DNA of 20,283 bases. Source: a virus. Under the pieces are notes generated by a model. It was not told the DNA's origin. It searched no databases and saw nothing but the letters and a program-made list of their open reading frames with translations. Shown here piece after piece: positions 1 through 7,563 of this stretch. Position 1 is the stretch's first letter. Each line of letters starts with the position of its first letter. The DNA lies in the IMG/VR virus record IMGVR_UViG_3300044972_000305, positions 1 through 20,283 of that record. One strand, written 5' to 3'. A program made the position numbers and the translations under genes.

Positions 1-106
1 CCCTTTTTTGTGCATTGTCATAATTCCCGAGCGGGTCGGGCATTACGGCTTATGAGTCTTTTTTGGTCTCAACTATTTAGAAGTAACTTTCGTAAAAGGG
101 GAATCT
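1..106. other. Non-coding leader upstream of the terminase genes
   Basis: No credible gene is visible here. A short inverted repeat (CCCGA at 26-30, TCGGG at 36-40) could form a weak hairpin, and the 8-mer CTTTTTTG occurs twice (3-10 and 58-65). A good Shine-Dalgarno sequence (AAAAGGGGAA, about 94-103) precedes the first gene. In many phages the region just before the small terminase holds the packaging (cos/pac) site, but nothing in this sequence proves it. I see no convincing -35/-10 pair. Confidence 0.5.
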
Positions 107-538
107 ATGGCACCGAGAGGCAGACCGCCTACGCCGACCGAAGTTAAGAAACGCCGCGGGACTGCTCGCGGCGACCGGGTACCGAATTTGTCTAACCTAG
201 CCGCGGTTCCCGCCATCATGCCGGAACCAGTAGAACTAGACCCGGTTAGCGCGTTGGATTACGTGCTAACGGCCGGGCAAATTTGGCTAGCTCAAACTGA
301 CACGCTCGCGCTAGCAATGCTCCGCGAAGCAATCGAGGAACGCGCAAGCTTGCGCACCGTTGTTATGGCTACGCAATCGGCCGAAGCTCGTAAGGCTTTA
401 CGAGATCTAGAGAAGCAAATACTTTCGCAAATGTCTGCGCTCGGTTTCGATCCTTCGGGCCGGTCGCGTCTTGGACTGGCCGAAGTGAAATCTGCTACGA
501 AGTTAGAACAGTTACGCCGGGCGCGTGGCGAGGGTTAG
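107..538 (+). CDS. terS: Terminase small subunit, P27 family
   Basis: This 143-residue protein is the DNA-recognition subunit of the packaging motor. It binds phage DNA and hands it to the large subunit for cutting and translocation into the prohead. The N-terminus has the basic, proline-rich signature of P27-type small terminases (RGRPPTPTEVKKRRGTARGD, residues 4-23). The middle is helical, and the C-terminus carries the conserved SRLGLAEVKSATKLEQLRR stretch (about 118-136). Length is normal for the family. The ATG has a strong ribosome binding site (AAAAGGGGAA), and the gene overlaps the large-subunit gene by 14 bases, the expected partner. The family call rests on recognised motifs; the exact DNA site bound is unknown. 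Confidence 0.9.
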   Translation: MAPRGRPPTPTEVKKRRGTARGDRVPNLSNLAAVPAIMPEPVELDPVSALDYVLTAGQIWLAQTDTLALAMLREAIEERASLRTVVMATQSAEARKALRDLEKQILSQMSALGFDPSGRSRLGLAEVKSATKLEQLRRARGEG

Positions 539-2069
539 CGGGTGGCCGTCGCGTTGGCTTTCGTTTAACGCAACCGCTAAGACGAAGACGCGCGGTAGTG
601 AGGCTTCCGAATTTATTAACAGTTACGCCCGTGTAGTTAAGGCTTCGGTCGGCGGTGCGGCTGGCGATCTTATTCAGCTCCGGCCGTGGCAGCTAAAGCT
701 ATTAGACAGTTTGCTAGCGGAGACTCCCGACGGAAAACTTAAGCACCGGTCCGCGCTTGTGGGCTTGCCACGTAAGCAGGGTAAGAGCGCGTTAGGTGCC
801 GGGCTTGCGTTGTGGTCGCTTTATTGCGGCGACGCGGGCGGTGAGGTTTATTCTTGCGCTGGTACCCGCGAGCAGGCTCGTATTGTTTTTGGTTCGGCTA
901 AGCGCATGGTTGAGCTAGACCCGGAGCTTTCGAGTATTTCTAAAGTTTATCGGGACGCTATCGAGGTTCCCGACACCGGTTCGGTTTATCGGGTGCTAAG
1001 CCGCGAAGCGGGAGCGTCCGAAGGTCTCTCTCCGACAATGGTCGTATTCGACGAAGTTCACGTTCAGCCGGACCGCGAGCTATGGGATGTTATGGCGCTC
1101 GGCGCTGGCGCTCGGCACGAACCTTTAATGTTAGGTATCACTACTGCCGGGTCACGTACCGACAACTACGGCCGCGATTCTTTCTGTTACTCGCTTTATC
1201 AGCATGGTAAACAAGTAGCCGCTAAAGAGATAGACGACCCTACGTTTTTCTTTTCATGGTGGGAACCGAAAGCCGGTTCAGACTCCGACCATACCGACCC
1301 GAAAGTTTGGGCCGAAGCTAACCCCGGCATAGGTGACTTAAACAGTTACGAAGATTTCAGGTCTACGCTAGTGCGTACACCGGAGTCAGAATTTCGTACG
1401 AAACGAACGAACGTATGGGTAGTGGGTTCGTCTGCTGCGCTGCCGCATGGCGCGTGGGGAAAGCTTGCCGACCCGGACCGTATACCGGACCCGTCTCTAC
1501 CCGTTGTGCTTATGGCCGATGGATCGTGGAGCGGTGACAGTACCGGCGTGGTAGTGGTCACGGTTGAGGAACGGCCTCATATGTACGTTCTTGATTTATG
1601 GGAAAAGCCCGGCGACTCTAACGAATGGCGCGTACCGATTAGCGAAGTAGAAACCGCTATACGTAACGCAGCTCGTTGTATGCAGGTTGCCGAAATCGGT
1701 ATGGACCCGTACCGCTGGCAACGATCTATGCAAGCATTAGAAGACGAAGGTCTACCTATGCTCGAATACCCTATGGGTTCCGTACAGCGAATGGTTACCG
1801 CGTGGAAACTTTTTTACGATGCGGTCCTAGATAAAACGTTTACCCATAGTGGCGACCCGCGGCTAGCACGTCACGTAGAAAATATGGTTCTAAAGATTGA
1901 CGCCCGCGGCGCGCGCCCTACAAAAGAAAACAAACAAAGCACCCGCCATATTGACTTAGGCGTTTGCGCAGTCGCAGGATTAGAGCGCGCCGTATGGCAC
2001 GCTACGCACGTTCCGACACCGGCAACGGTGCCGCAAATTATCGACCCGTGGAGCTTTACCGATGCGTAA
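525..2069 (+). CDS. terL: Terminase large subunit (Terminase_1 type ATPase/nuclease)
   Basis: This 514-residue motor and nuclease cuts concatemeric DNA and pumps it through the portal by ATP hydrolysis. Visible motifs: Walker A-like GLPRKQGKS (about 80-88); Walker B with catalytic acid, MVVFDEV (172-178); coupling motif TTAGS (206-210). The C-terminal RNase H-like nuclease has acidic residues in LMADGSWSGDST (D332), IGMDPYRW (D394) and RHIDLGV (D477). Length and order match Terminase_1 proteins. The start is GTG, 14 bases inside the small-subunit gene, implying coupled translation. No truncation or missing core motif is seen. Confidence 0.96.
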   Translation: MARVSGWPSRWLSFNATAKTKTRGSEASEFINSYARVVKASVGGAAGDLIQLRPWQLKLLDSLLAETPDGKLKHRSALVGLPRKQGKSALGAGLALWSLYCGDAGGEVYSCAGTREQARIVFGSAKRMVELDPELSSISKVYRDAIEVPDTGSVYRVLSREAGASEGLSPTMVVFDEVHVQPDRELWDVMALGAGARHEPLMLGITTAGSRTDNYGRDSFCYSLYQHGKQVAAKEIDDPTFFFSWWEPKAGSDSDHTDPKVWAEANPGIGDLNSYEDFRSTLVRTPESEFRTKRTNVWVVGSSAALPHGAWGKLADPDRIPDPSLPVVLMADGSWSGDSTGVVVVTVEERPHMYVLDLWEKPGDSNEWRVPISEVETAIRNAARCMQVAEIGMDPYRWQRSMQALEDEGLPMLEYPMGSVQRMVTAWKLFYDAVLDKTFTHSGDPRLARHVENMVLKIDARGARPTKENKQSTRHIDLGVCAVAGLERAVWHATHVPTPATVPQIIDPWSFTDA

Positions 2070-2205
2070 CGCCTTAACTACTTTCGCTGAGATTATTGGG
2101 GCCGCGGCGATCGTTTGCGGTATCGCTATGGTTTCGGTTCCGTTCGCTTTCATTAGCGGCGGCGTTTTGGTTATTGCCGGTTCTTACTTGGCGGCTACGC
2201 GATGA
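2062..2205 (+). CDS. 47-residue membrane miniprotein between terminase and portal
   Basis: The open frame starts with ATG at 2062, overlapping the last 8 bases of the large terminase gene, and its TGA shares bases with the portal ATG (ATGA). The product is almost wholly hydrophobic: MRNALTTFAEIIGAAAIVCG followed by a second apolar stretch with FISGGVLVIAGSYLAATR. It probably forms one or two membrane helices. Both overlaps fill the gap between two essential genes exactly, which is the main evidence that it is real. Function is not recognisable; it might affect membrane association of packaging or act in the host envelope. No signal peptidase site or catalytic motif is visible. Confidence 0.72.
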   Translation: MRNALTTFAEIIGAAAIVCGIAMVSVPFAFISGGVLVIAGSYLAATR

Positions 2206-3380
2206 GCATTTTTAGCCGTCGCGCTATGCCGGCACCGTTACGGAATACCGGTTTCCTTGTCGGTAACAACTGGTCGGGCGAAAACGTTACGGAAGAAACC
2301 GCGCTAGAGGTTGCGGCGGTTCTGTCGTGCGTTTCTCTACTGGCCGACTCGGTAGCGGCGTTGCCGTTGCGTGCGGTCAGCCAGACCGGCGAACGCAATA
2401 CACGTATCGAGACCCCTAACTTTTTAACTGACCCGGCCGAAACGGTTACGCAATACGAACTTATCCATATGGTCGTTTCGTCGCTGGCATTACATGGCAA
2501 CGCGTATCTATGGCTTGACTATGCGGGCGGTACTGCCGGGCTTCCTTCTCAAGTCGTGCCGCTACATCCCGATAACGTAAACGTTACGATCGTAGGAAAT
2601 TCGCGTACGTACACGGTCGCCGGTTCCGCGATTGACGCTAACCAAATTTTGCATTTGCGATGGTTTACACCGCCGCAAGCCGCGAAGGGTATTAGCCCGT
2701 TACATCAGCAACGAAATACGATCGGCTCTGCGCTTGCCGTGGAACGTCACGTATCGCAATGGTACGGCGAAGGCGGTACGCCGTCTTCCGTTCTAGAGGT
2801 AGACGGAGATATAACCGTCGAGGCCGCGAAAGTTTTGCAAGCTACATGGGAAACGCAGCACCGCCGCCGCCGCCGTCCCGCCGTTCTTTCCGGTGGCGTT
2901 AAATGGAAACCTATTAGCGCATCCGCCGCCGATATGGAATTAAACGCGTCGCGAGAGTATGCAGTCGCAGAAATTGCGCGCATCTTCCGTATCCCGGCGC
3001 ATATGATCGGCGCAAAATCCGCTAGCCAAACGTACACAAATAACGAACAGGCCGGTTTAAACTTTCTTACGTTTACTCTCCTGCCATGGTTGCGCAGAAT
3101 CGAAGCGGCGTTTTCTAACCTTATGCCTACCGGGCAGCGCGTCGAGTTTGATACTTCCGCATTTCTTCGCGCCGATACGATTAACCGATACCGCGCTCAT
3201 CAGCTCGGCATAACTTCCGGTTTCATTACGCCGAACGAAGCGCGCCACGTCGAAGGTATGGAACCTTATTTCCCCGGCGGCGACGCGTTTGTTATGGCGT
3301 TGCCGGGCGCACCTATGGCCGGTCCCGGTGGCAATCCCGATCTACCGCCGGTCGGCGTAGACGCAGACCCGCCCGAATAA
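2202..3380 (+). CDS. Portal protein, HK97 family
   Basis: This 392-residue protein forms the dodecameric ring at the capsid vertex through which DNA enters and leaves and on which the connector is built. Family features in order: ALEVAAVLSCVSLLADSVAA (about 31-50), LHGNAYLWLDY near 97-107, ILHLRWFTP followed by GISPL near 150-168, and the C-terminal helical part with AEIARIFRIPAHMIG and NEQAGLNFLTFTLLPWLRRI (about 255-302). Length is typical of HK97-type portals (about 390-420). Translation is coupled to the preceding miniprotein by ATGA, and the last base of its stop is the first base of the protease ATG. An HRRRRRP run (about 221-227) is basic but sits in a normally variable loop. Confidence 0.95.
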   Translation: MSIFSRRAMPAPLRNTGFLVGNNWSGENVTEETALEVAAVLSCVSLLADSVAALPLRAVSQTGERNTRIETPNFLTDPAETVTQYELIHMVVSSLALHGNAYLWLDYAGGTAGLPSQVVPLHPDNVNVTIVGNSRTYTVAGSAIDANQILHLRWFTPPQAAKGISPLHQQRNTIGSALAVERHVSQWYGEGGTPSSVLEVDGDITVEAAKVLQATWETQHRRRRRPAVLSGGVKWKPISASAADMELNASREYAVAEIARIFRIPAHMIGAKSASQTYTNNEQAGLNFLTFTLLPWLRRIEAAFSNLMPTGQRVEFDTSAFLRADTINRYRAHQLGITSGFITPNEARHVEGMEPYFPGGDAFVMALPGAPMAGPGGNPDLPPVGVDADPPE

Positions 3381-4711
3381 TGCCCGACGCGTTTCCGCCT
3401 AACGACGGAATGGTTACCGAAGCTGCACGCGGTTTAGCGTGGCGCAGCGAATACGGTCGAGGCGGTACCGCTATCGGTATCGCTAGAGCGCGCGACATTG
3501 TTAACCGAAAAGATTTACCCGTAGCTACATGGCGACGGATTAAAGCCTATTTCGATAGGCACGAAGTAGATAAACGCGCAGAAGGTTTCAGCCCCGGCGA
3601 AGACGGTTACCCGTCTAACGGCCGTATCGCGTGGGCGTTGTGGGGCGGCGACGCAGGCTATACGCGTGCGCAGTCAATCGTAGAAACCGCTAACGAAACG
3701 AAAGCGTCAGCTATGGAACAGCAAAACGAAACCCGCAACGGCGACGGTATGTACCCGCTTACGCCGCGTCAGCAGAAACAGTACGAAGATTTAGAAGCGG
3801 TTACCGAATTGTTCGGGCAGTTTAATACTGGCATCGGTGAGGCTGGCGCGCATTATGTAGACGCTGCCGCTAACCCGTTTGCTAGTGAGGGTTTGGTTTG
3901 TTCGAACTGTTCGTTTTATGAGGGTCCGCGCGCGTGCGAAATCGTTGCGGGCGATATTGACCCTATGGGCGTATGCAAGTTTTGGATTATCCCGGAAAGT
4001 TTAACGTCGGGCGTTACGCCGGTAGACGTAGAGACGGTGGAAGATATGACCGAAGAAACAGTTACGGAACCGGAACCGGTGCGTTATGCCGCCTATCCGG
4101 TAGAGGCTCGCCGTATCGCCGGGCGTGACGTAGAGTTTCGCACCGTCGAGGTAGGGACCTTACAAGCTGGCGACGAAGACGCCGAAGGTTTCGCGCGTTC
4201 GTTTACTGGTTACGCTGCCGTCTTTAATTCACCTAGCGAACCGTTGCCGTTTATTGAGACGATCGCACCGGGCGCGTTTAAGCGTTCGCTGAATTCCGGT
4301 AAGGAAATTCGCGCATACGTAAACCACAATTCCGATATGCCACTAGCGACCACTAAGAACGGTTCGCTACAGCTCGCAGAGGATGAGCGCGGGCTACGCG
4401 TTAATATGACGCTTCCCGATACGACCGCCGGTCGTGACCTTTCGGTACTTCTCCGCGAAGGCGTAGTTCACTCTATGAGTTTTGGTTTTGCAGTACCGCG
4501 CGGCGGTGACGCGTGGAGCGACGACGGACAAAGCCGCGAGCTTCGCGAGGTCGTGCTATATGAGATTTCCGTAGTTTCGGGTCAGCCTGCATACGCAGCG
4601 ACGACCGGAGCAACCGTACGCACCGCCGACGATGCTACAGACATTCCCGAACCGGGCCGGTCTGTAGATATCGCCCGACGGTATTTAGAACTAGCGCGAA
4701 AGCGTAAGTAA
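3380..4711 (+). CDS. Prohead protease (S78) fused to an N-terminal phage domain and a four-Cys domain
   Basis: This 443-residue protein has at least three parts. Residues 10-100 form a domain known from phages, with GLAWRSEYGRGGT, HEVDKRAEGF and PGEDGYPSNGRIAWALWGGD; its function is unknown to me. Residues 170-205 hold C174-x2-C177-x8-C186-x12-C199, spacing like a high-potential iron-sulfur protein or a small zinc site. Residues 245-415 are the S78 maturation protease, with candidate catalytic H316 (VNHN), S367 (in SMSFGF) and E395 (LYEISVVSGQPAY). The protease trims the capsid delta domain and probably itself. Ordinary S78 prohead proteases are about 180-230 residues, so roughly half of this chain is extra. 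An internal ATG at 4046 with GGTGGAAG upstream could make a shorter protease form. The start overlaps the portal stop (TAATG). Confidence 0.9.
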   Translation: MPDAFPPNDGMVTEAARGLAWRSEYGRGGTAIGIARARDIVNRKDLPVATWRRIKAYFDRHEVDKRAEGFSPGEDGYPSNGRIAWALWGGDAGYTRAQSIVETANETKASAMEQQNETRNGDGMYPLTPRQQKQYEDLEAVTELFGQFNTGIGEAGAHYVDAAANPFASEGLVCSNCSFYEGPRACEIVAGDIDPMGVCKFWIIPESLTSGVTPVDVETVEDMTEETVTEPEPVRYAAYPVEARRIAGRDVEFRTVEVGTLQAGDEDAEGFARSFTGYAAVFNSPSEPLPFIETIAPGAFKRSLNSGKEIRAYVNHNSDMPLATTKNGSLQLAEDERGLRVNMTLPDTTAGRDLSVLLREGVVHSMSFGFAVPRGGDAWSDDGQSRELREVVLYEISVVSGQPAYAATTGATVRTADDATDIPEPGRSVDIARRYLELARKRK

Positions 4712-4806
4712 CCAGCGACCCGAATAACGCGCCCGGACGCTATGCGCACCACCGCGTTTATTCACTTGCTACCCCTACAAAAATCCAACTAAGGAAAGGC
4801 TCGGCT

Positions 4807-6006
4807 ATGTCTGAGTTTATTAAGAACCTTAGCGAACAGCGCGCCCGCGCATGGGAGCAGGCAAAGGGTCTACTTGACCACGCCGCTACCGAAGCCCGCG
4901 ACCTGTCCGCTGAGGAATCAGAGCAATTCGACCGCATTAACGCCGAACTTGATACCGCCGACGCGCGTATTAAGTCAGTTATCGACGCCGAACAGCGTAA
5001 CCGTGATATCGAAGAAAGCCGCGCCCGTCTTGGCGTTCCGGCCGACCTCGGCGCAACCGTTACCGCTTCGGTTGAGAACAGCGACGAAGATACCGTTCGT
5101 TCACTTATGAACGGCGAGATTCGTAGCGCACGTTTTGAGAAGCGCGCTATTACGTCTTCGTCTTCGGGTGGTGCGGTTCCTACTTCCGTTTACGATCGCA
5201 TCGTGGAACACCTCGTTCAGACGAACGTTGTGCGTAACGTTGCTACTATCGTTACCACGAACACCGGCGAGACGCTGAACGTTCCTACGTCTACCGCGTT
5301 TAGTACCGCGTCTATCGTTGGCGAAGCTGCGCAAGCTTCCGCTTCCGATCCGACTCTTGCTACCCGCGCGCTCGGAGCTTACAAGTACACCGTACTCGTG
5401 CAGCTCTCGAATGAATTGGCAAGCGACGGAGCCGTAGACGTTGCGGGCTTCCTCGCACGTCAGGCCGGTACCGCTATCGGTGTCGCTACTCGTGGACATA
5501 TGACCACGGGCGACGGCAGTTCGAAACCGACCGGTATCGTTACTAGCTCAACCGCTGGCAAGACCGGCTCGACTTCTGTCTCCGGTGCATTTACCGGGGA
5601 TAATCTGATCGACCTTCGCTATAGCGTTGGATCAGCGTACACGTCGCAACCCGGCTGCGGTTTCATGATGAATAATACCGCGATGGCTGCGGCTCGTAAG
5701 CTTAAGGGTACCGCGAACGATCACTACATTTTTGCTCCCGGCATGAATGGCGACCCCGATCAGCTTCTCGGCTTCCCGGTGTACCTGAACGATTCAATGG
5801 CTAACCCGGCAGTTTCGGCTAAGTCTGTTCTGTTCGGTCACTTCCCGAGCTACTACATCCGCGAAGTTAACGGTATCGACGTTGCAGTTTCGGACGATTT
5901 CGCGTTCGACTATTCTGTTCGTACGTTCCGTGTGCAGCTCCGTACCGATGGTCTACTCATTGACCAGACCGGCGCGGTTAAGCATTTCGTCGGCGGCGCA
6001 AGCTGA
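4807..6006 (+). CDS. Major capsid protein, HK97 fold
   Basis: This 399-residue protein builds the icosahedral shell. Residues 1-75 are a charged, coiled-coil delta (scaffolding) domain, linked by a low-complexity stretch to a mature domain that probably begins near residue 112 (FEKRAITSSSSGGAVPTSVY). The likely protease cleavage site is in that linker; the exact bond is not determinable here. Later hallmarks include TFRVQLRTDG and the ending DQTGAVKHFV. A strong ribosome binding site (AAGGAAAGG, 7 bases before ATG) follows a 95-base untranslated gap, and codon choice differs slightly from its neighbours (more CTG and CTC leucine), consistent with high expression. A long hairpin follows the stop codon. 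Confidence 0.95.
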   Translation: MSEFIKNLSEQRARAWEQAKGLLDHAATEARDLSAEESEQFDRINAELDTADARIKSVIDAEQRNRDIEESRARLGVPADLGATVTASVENSDEDTVRSLMNGEIRSARFEKRAITSSSSGGAVPTSVYDRIVEHLVQTNVVRNVATIVTTNTGETLNVPTSTAFSTASIVGEAAQASASDPTLATRALGAYKYTVLVQLSNELASDGAVDVAGFLARQAGTAIGVATRGHMTTGDGSSKPTGIVTSSTAGKTGSTSVSGAFTGDNLIDLRYSVGSAYTSQPGCGFMMNNTAMAAARKLKGTANDHYIFAPGMNGDPDQLLGFPVYLNDSMANPAVSAKSVLFGHFPSYYIREVNGIDVAVSDDFAFDYSVRTFRVQLRTDGLLIDQTGAVKHFVGGAS

Positions 6007-6027
6007 TATAGCTTCGCCTTTTGGTTT

Positions 6028-6071
6028 GGTTTACGTCGGTTCGGTATCCCCTTCCCGGACCGGCGTAAACC
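6028..6071 (+). promoter_or_regulatory. 17-bp hairpin directly after the capsid gene
   Basis: Left arm 6028-6044 pairs with right arm 6055-6071 across 17 consecutive positions (15 Watson-Crick, two G-U) around a 10-base loop (TATCCCCTTC). It begins 22 bases after the capsid stop codon and ends 29 bases before the next gene. No U-run follows the right arm, so it is not a textbook intrinsic terminator. It could be a partial terminator/attenuator, an RNase processing point or a 3' stabiliser that raises capsid mRNA over downstream messages. Confidence 0.75.
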
Positions 6072-6100
6072 GCCACCACCTATAAAGGAAACTTTCTCTT

Positions 6101-6331
6101 ATGCGTATTCGTATGCTTGTAGACATTTCGGGAACCATTGACGGCCAAGACTGGCCGGGCAAAGGTAACGAATTCGACGTACCCGAAAACGTCGCAGCCG
6201 ATCTATTCGCAAACGGTTTCGCGGAACCAGTAACCCGCAAAACGGCAAAGGTCGAGACGACCACCATCGACCCGGTTACCGAAACCGCCGCCGAACCGAA
6301 GCCGCGCGCACGACGCGCCGCTAAGGAATAA
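6101..6331 (+). CDS. Small head/neck-module protein of unknown function
   Basis: This 76-residue protein begins MRIRMLVDISGTIDGQDWPG and has an N-terminal half of about 45 residues (ISGTIDGQDWPGKGNEFDVP, then AADLFANGFAEPV), a pattern recurring in small phage proteins encoded between capsid and connector genes. The C-terminal 30 residues are a low-complexity Thr/Glu/Pro tail ending in a basic cluster (KPRARRAAKE). The role is not established; a small structural or capsid-associated part is an inference from position. The ribosome binding site AAAGGAAA lies 10 bases before ATG, downstream of the hairpin at 6028-6071, so its level may be tuned separately from capsid. Confidence 0.7.
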   Translation: MRIRMLVDISGTIDGQDWPGKGNEFDVPENVAADLFANGFAEPVTRKTAKVETTTIDPVTETAAEPKPRARRAAKE

Positions 6332-6336
6332 ACGCC

Positions 6337-6909
6337 GTGGCGTATCTCACTCCCGCGCAGGTTCGTTCACGTATCCCGGCGTTATCTAATCAGACGACGT
6401 ACACGGATACGGAACTAACTAACCTAGTCGCCGAGTTTGAAGATATCGCCGAACGGTATCTACAAACCGCTTTCCAAACGCGCACCGCGACCGCTGAACA
6501 AACGGTACGCCCTAACAAATGGGTTCAGCTCGCAAACCGTCCGGTAGTTAGCGTCTCAGCGTTCAGCGTGGACGGCGTAGCCGGACTACTAACGGACCTA
6601 ACTACGGAGACCGCTACGGGCTTAATTTACGGTCCTGCATGGTATGGGGCGGACGTACTGACCGTGACATATACCTACGGTATTGCTACACCGCCGGAAC
6701 CGTTGCTACGTGCTTGCGCGGAATACTGCCGGTCCGTTGCTTTCGCGGATCGTTCGGGACAATCCCGCGACGTAATCGCGCAGAGCTTCGACGGTTCTAT
6801 GACCCGCTATAGCACGCCGGACTGGAATAGAGGCCGACCTACTGGTTTCCTAGAGGTTGACCGACTGCTAAACAGTTTCCGCGAATACATTGCACCGGGT
6901 CTAGCGTGA
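6337..6909 (+). CDS. Head-tail connector (adaptor), gp6-like
   Basis: This 190-residue protein probably forms the ring bound under the portal. The N-terminal half is helical (MAYLTPAQVRSRIPALSN, then ELTNLVAEFEDIAERYLQTAF), followed by a beta-rich middle (RPVVSVSAFSVDG, then ADVLTVTYTYG) and a C-terminal helix typical of the HK97 gp6/SPP1 gp15 adaptor group (PPEPLLRACAEYCRSVAF). The start is GTG, 5 bases after the preceding stop, with AAGGAATAAA upstream. Its last four bases overlap the next gene's GTG (GTGA). Position after capsid and before the tail terminator agrees with the assignment. The family is moderately sure; the exact class of adaptor is inferred. Confidence 0.78.
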   Translation: MAYLTPAQVRSRIPALSNQTTYTDTELTNLVAEFEDIAERYLQTAFQTRTATAEQTVRPNKWVQLANRPVVSVSAFSVDGVAGLLTDLTTETATGLIYGPAWYGADVLTVTYTYGIATPPEPLLRACAEYCRSVAFADRSGQSRDVIAQSFDGSMTRYSTPDWNRGRPTGFLEVDRLLNSFREYIAPGLA

Positions 6910-7352
6910 CCGCTACTACGTCTATTCGCTGGCAAGCCGCCGAACGCGTAGTATCTCTACTACGTGCCGAGCCGCTACTAGCAAACGTGAGCGTAGAACC
7001 GGGATGGCCCGGCGATCGGGTACCGCAAGCCGAACTTATTTGGCTAGACGAAATCGACGGCACCGTAAATATTCCGGTAATGACCGGCGGCCGTAAACAA
7101 CGCGACGACATTTTTAACCTACCGTTTCAAATTCGCGTAATCGGCTACGGAACACTCACCGAAACTATGCACCGGTTAACGCAAATCGTCGCCACGATCG
7201 AAGACACGCTAGCCGATGACACTTCCCTAGCTGATCTCGACGGCGTTCTTTCCGCAGAAGTAACCGAAGAACGGCAGACCTCGGCAATGTTTCCCGAAGG
7301 ACCTACCGGTTTCGCGGAAGTTGTCGTAACAGTTTCTACCCGCCTTTTATAA
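6906..7352 (+). CDS. Tail terminator / tail-completion protein (putative)
   Basis: This 148-residue alpha/beta protein fits the size and location of the ring that caps the tail tube and joins it to the head. It opens with a helix (IRWQAAERVVSLLRAEPLL), a strand ending VSVEPGWPG, a strand AELIWLDEI, a helix (TETMHRLTQIVATIEDTL) and a final strand FAEVVVTVSTRLL. This pattern resembles gpU-like and minor-tail completion proteins, but there is no diagnostic motif. It starts at GTG overlapping the previous TGA, so expression is probably by coupling; no clear Shine-Dalgarno is visible. Confidence 0.65.
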   Translation: MTATTSIRWQAAERVVSLLRAEPLLANVSVEPGWPGDRVPQAELIWLDEIDGTVNIPVMTGGRKQRDDIFNLPFQIRVIGYGTLTETMHRLTQIVATIEDTLADDTSLADLDGVLSAEVTEERQTSAMFPEGPTGFAEVVVTVSTRLL

Positions 7353-7365
7353 AGGAACGTAAACA

Positions 7366-7563
7366 ATGCAGGTAACGAACACTACAGGCGGCGACCTATA
7401 TTTAGCCGCGCTACAAATTGTCGTAGCGGATGGCGAAACCGTCACCGTGGACGAAACCTACGCCGAACTTTTGACGGCGCAAGGCTGGACAAACAAACCG
7501 TTAAAAACGTCGGCTAAAGCCGTAGACAAGACCGAACCGGTCGAGACGAAGGAAGTTAAATAA
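7366..7563 (+). CDS. Small hypothetical protein next to the tail tube gene
   Basis: This 65-residue protein has a compact beta-rich N-terminus (MQVTNTTGGDLYLAALQIVV, then ADGETVTVDETYAELLTAQG) and a lysine/glutamate-rich tail. Similar tiny proteins with a TGGDL...VADGETVTVD pattern occur in phage neck/tail modules, with no assigned function that I know of. The ribosome binding site is good (AAAGGA, 10 bases upstream), and the stop overlaps the tail-tube ATG (TAATG), so the two are probably co-translated. The tail contains GAAGGAAG, which serves as the ribosome binding site of the next gene. Confidence 0.7.
   Translation: MQVTNTTGGDLYLAALQIVVADGETVTVDETYAELLTAQGWTNKPLKTSAKAVDKTEPVETKEVK

Noticed and set aside
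1-106. Promoter or cos site before the terminase genes
   Set aside because: TTGTCA at 15-20 has no -10 box at a usable distance, and TATTTA at 74-79 has no matching -35. Cohesive ends cannot be recognised from one sequence without read-end data.
2862-2880. CCG trinucleotide run coding HRRRRRP in the portal
   Set aside because: A short codon run at a variable, often basic place in HK97 portals; not a repeat array or binding domain on this evidence.
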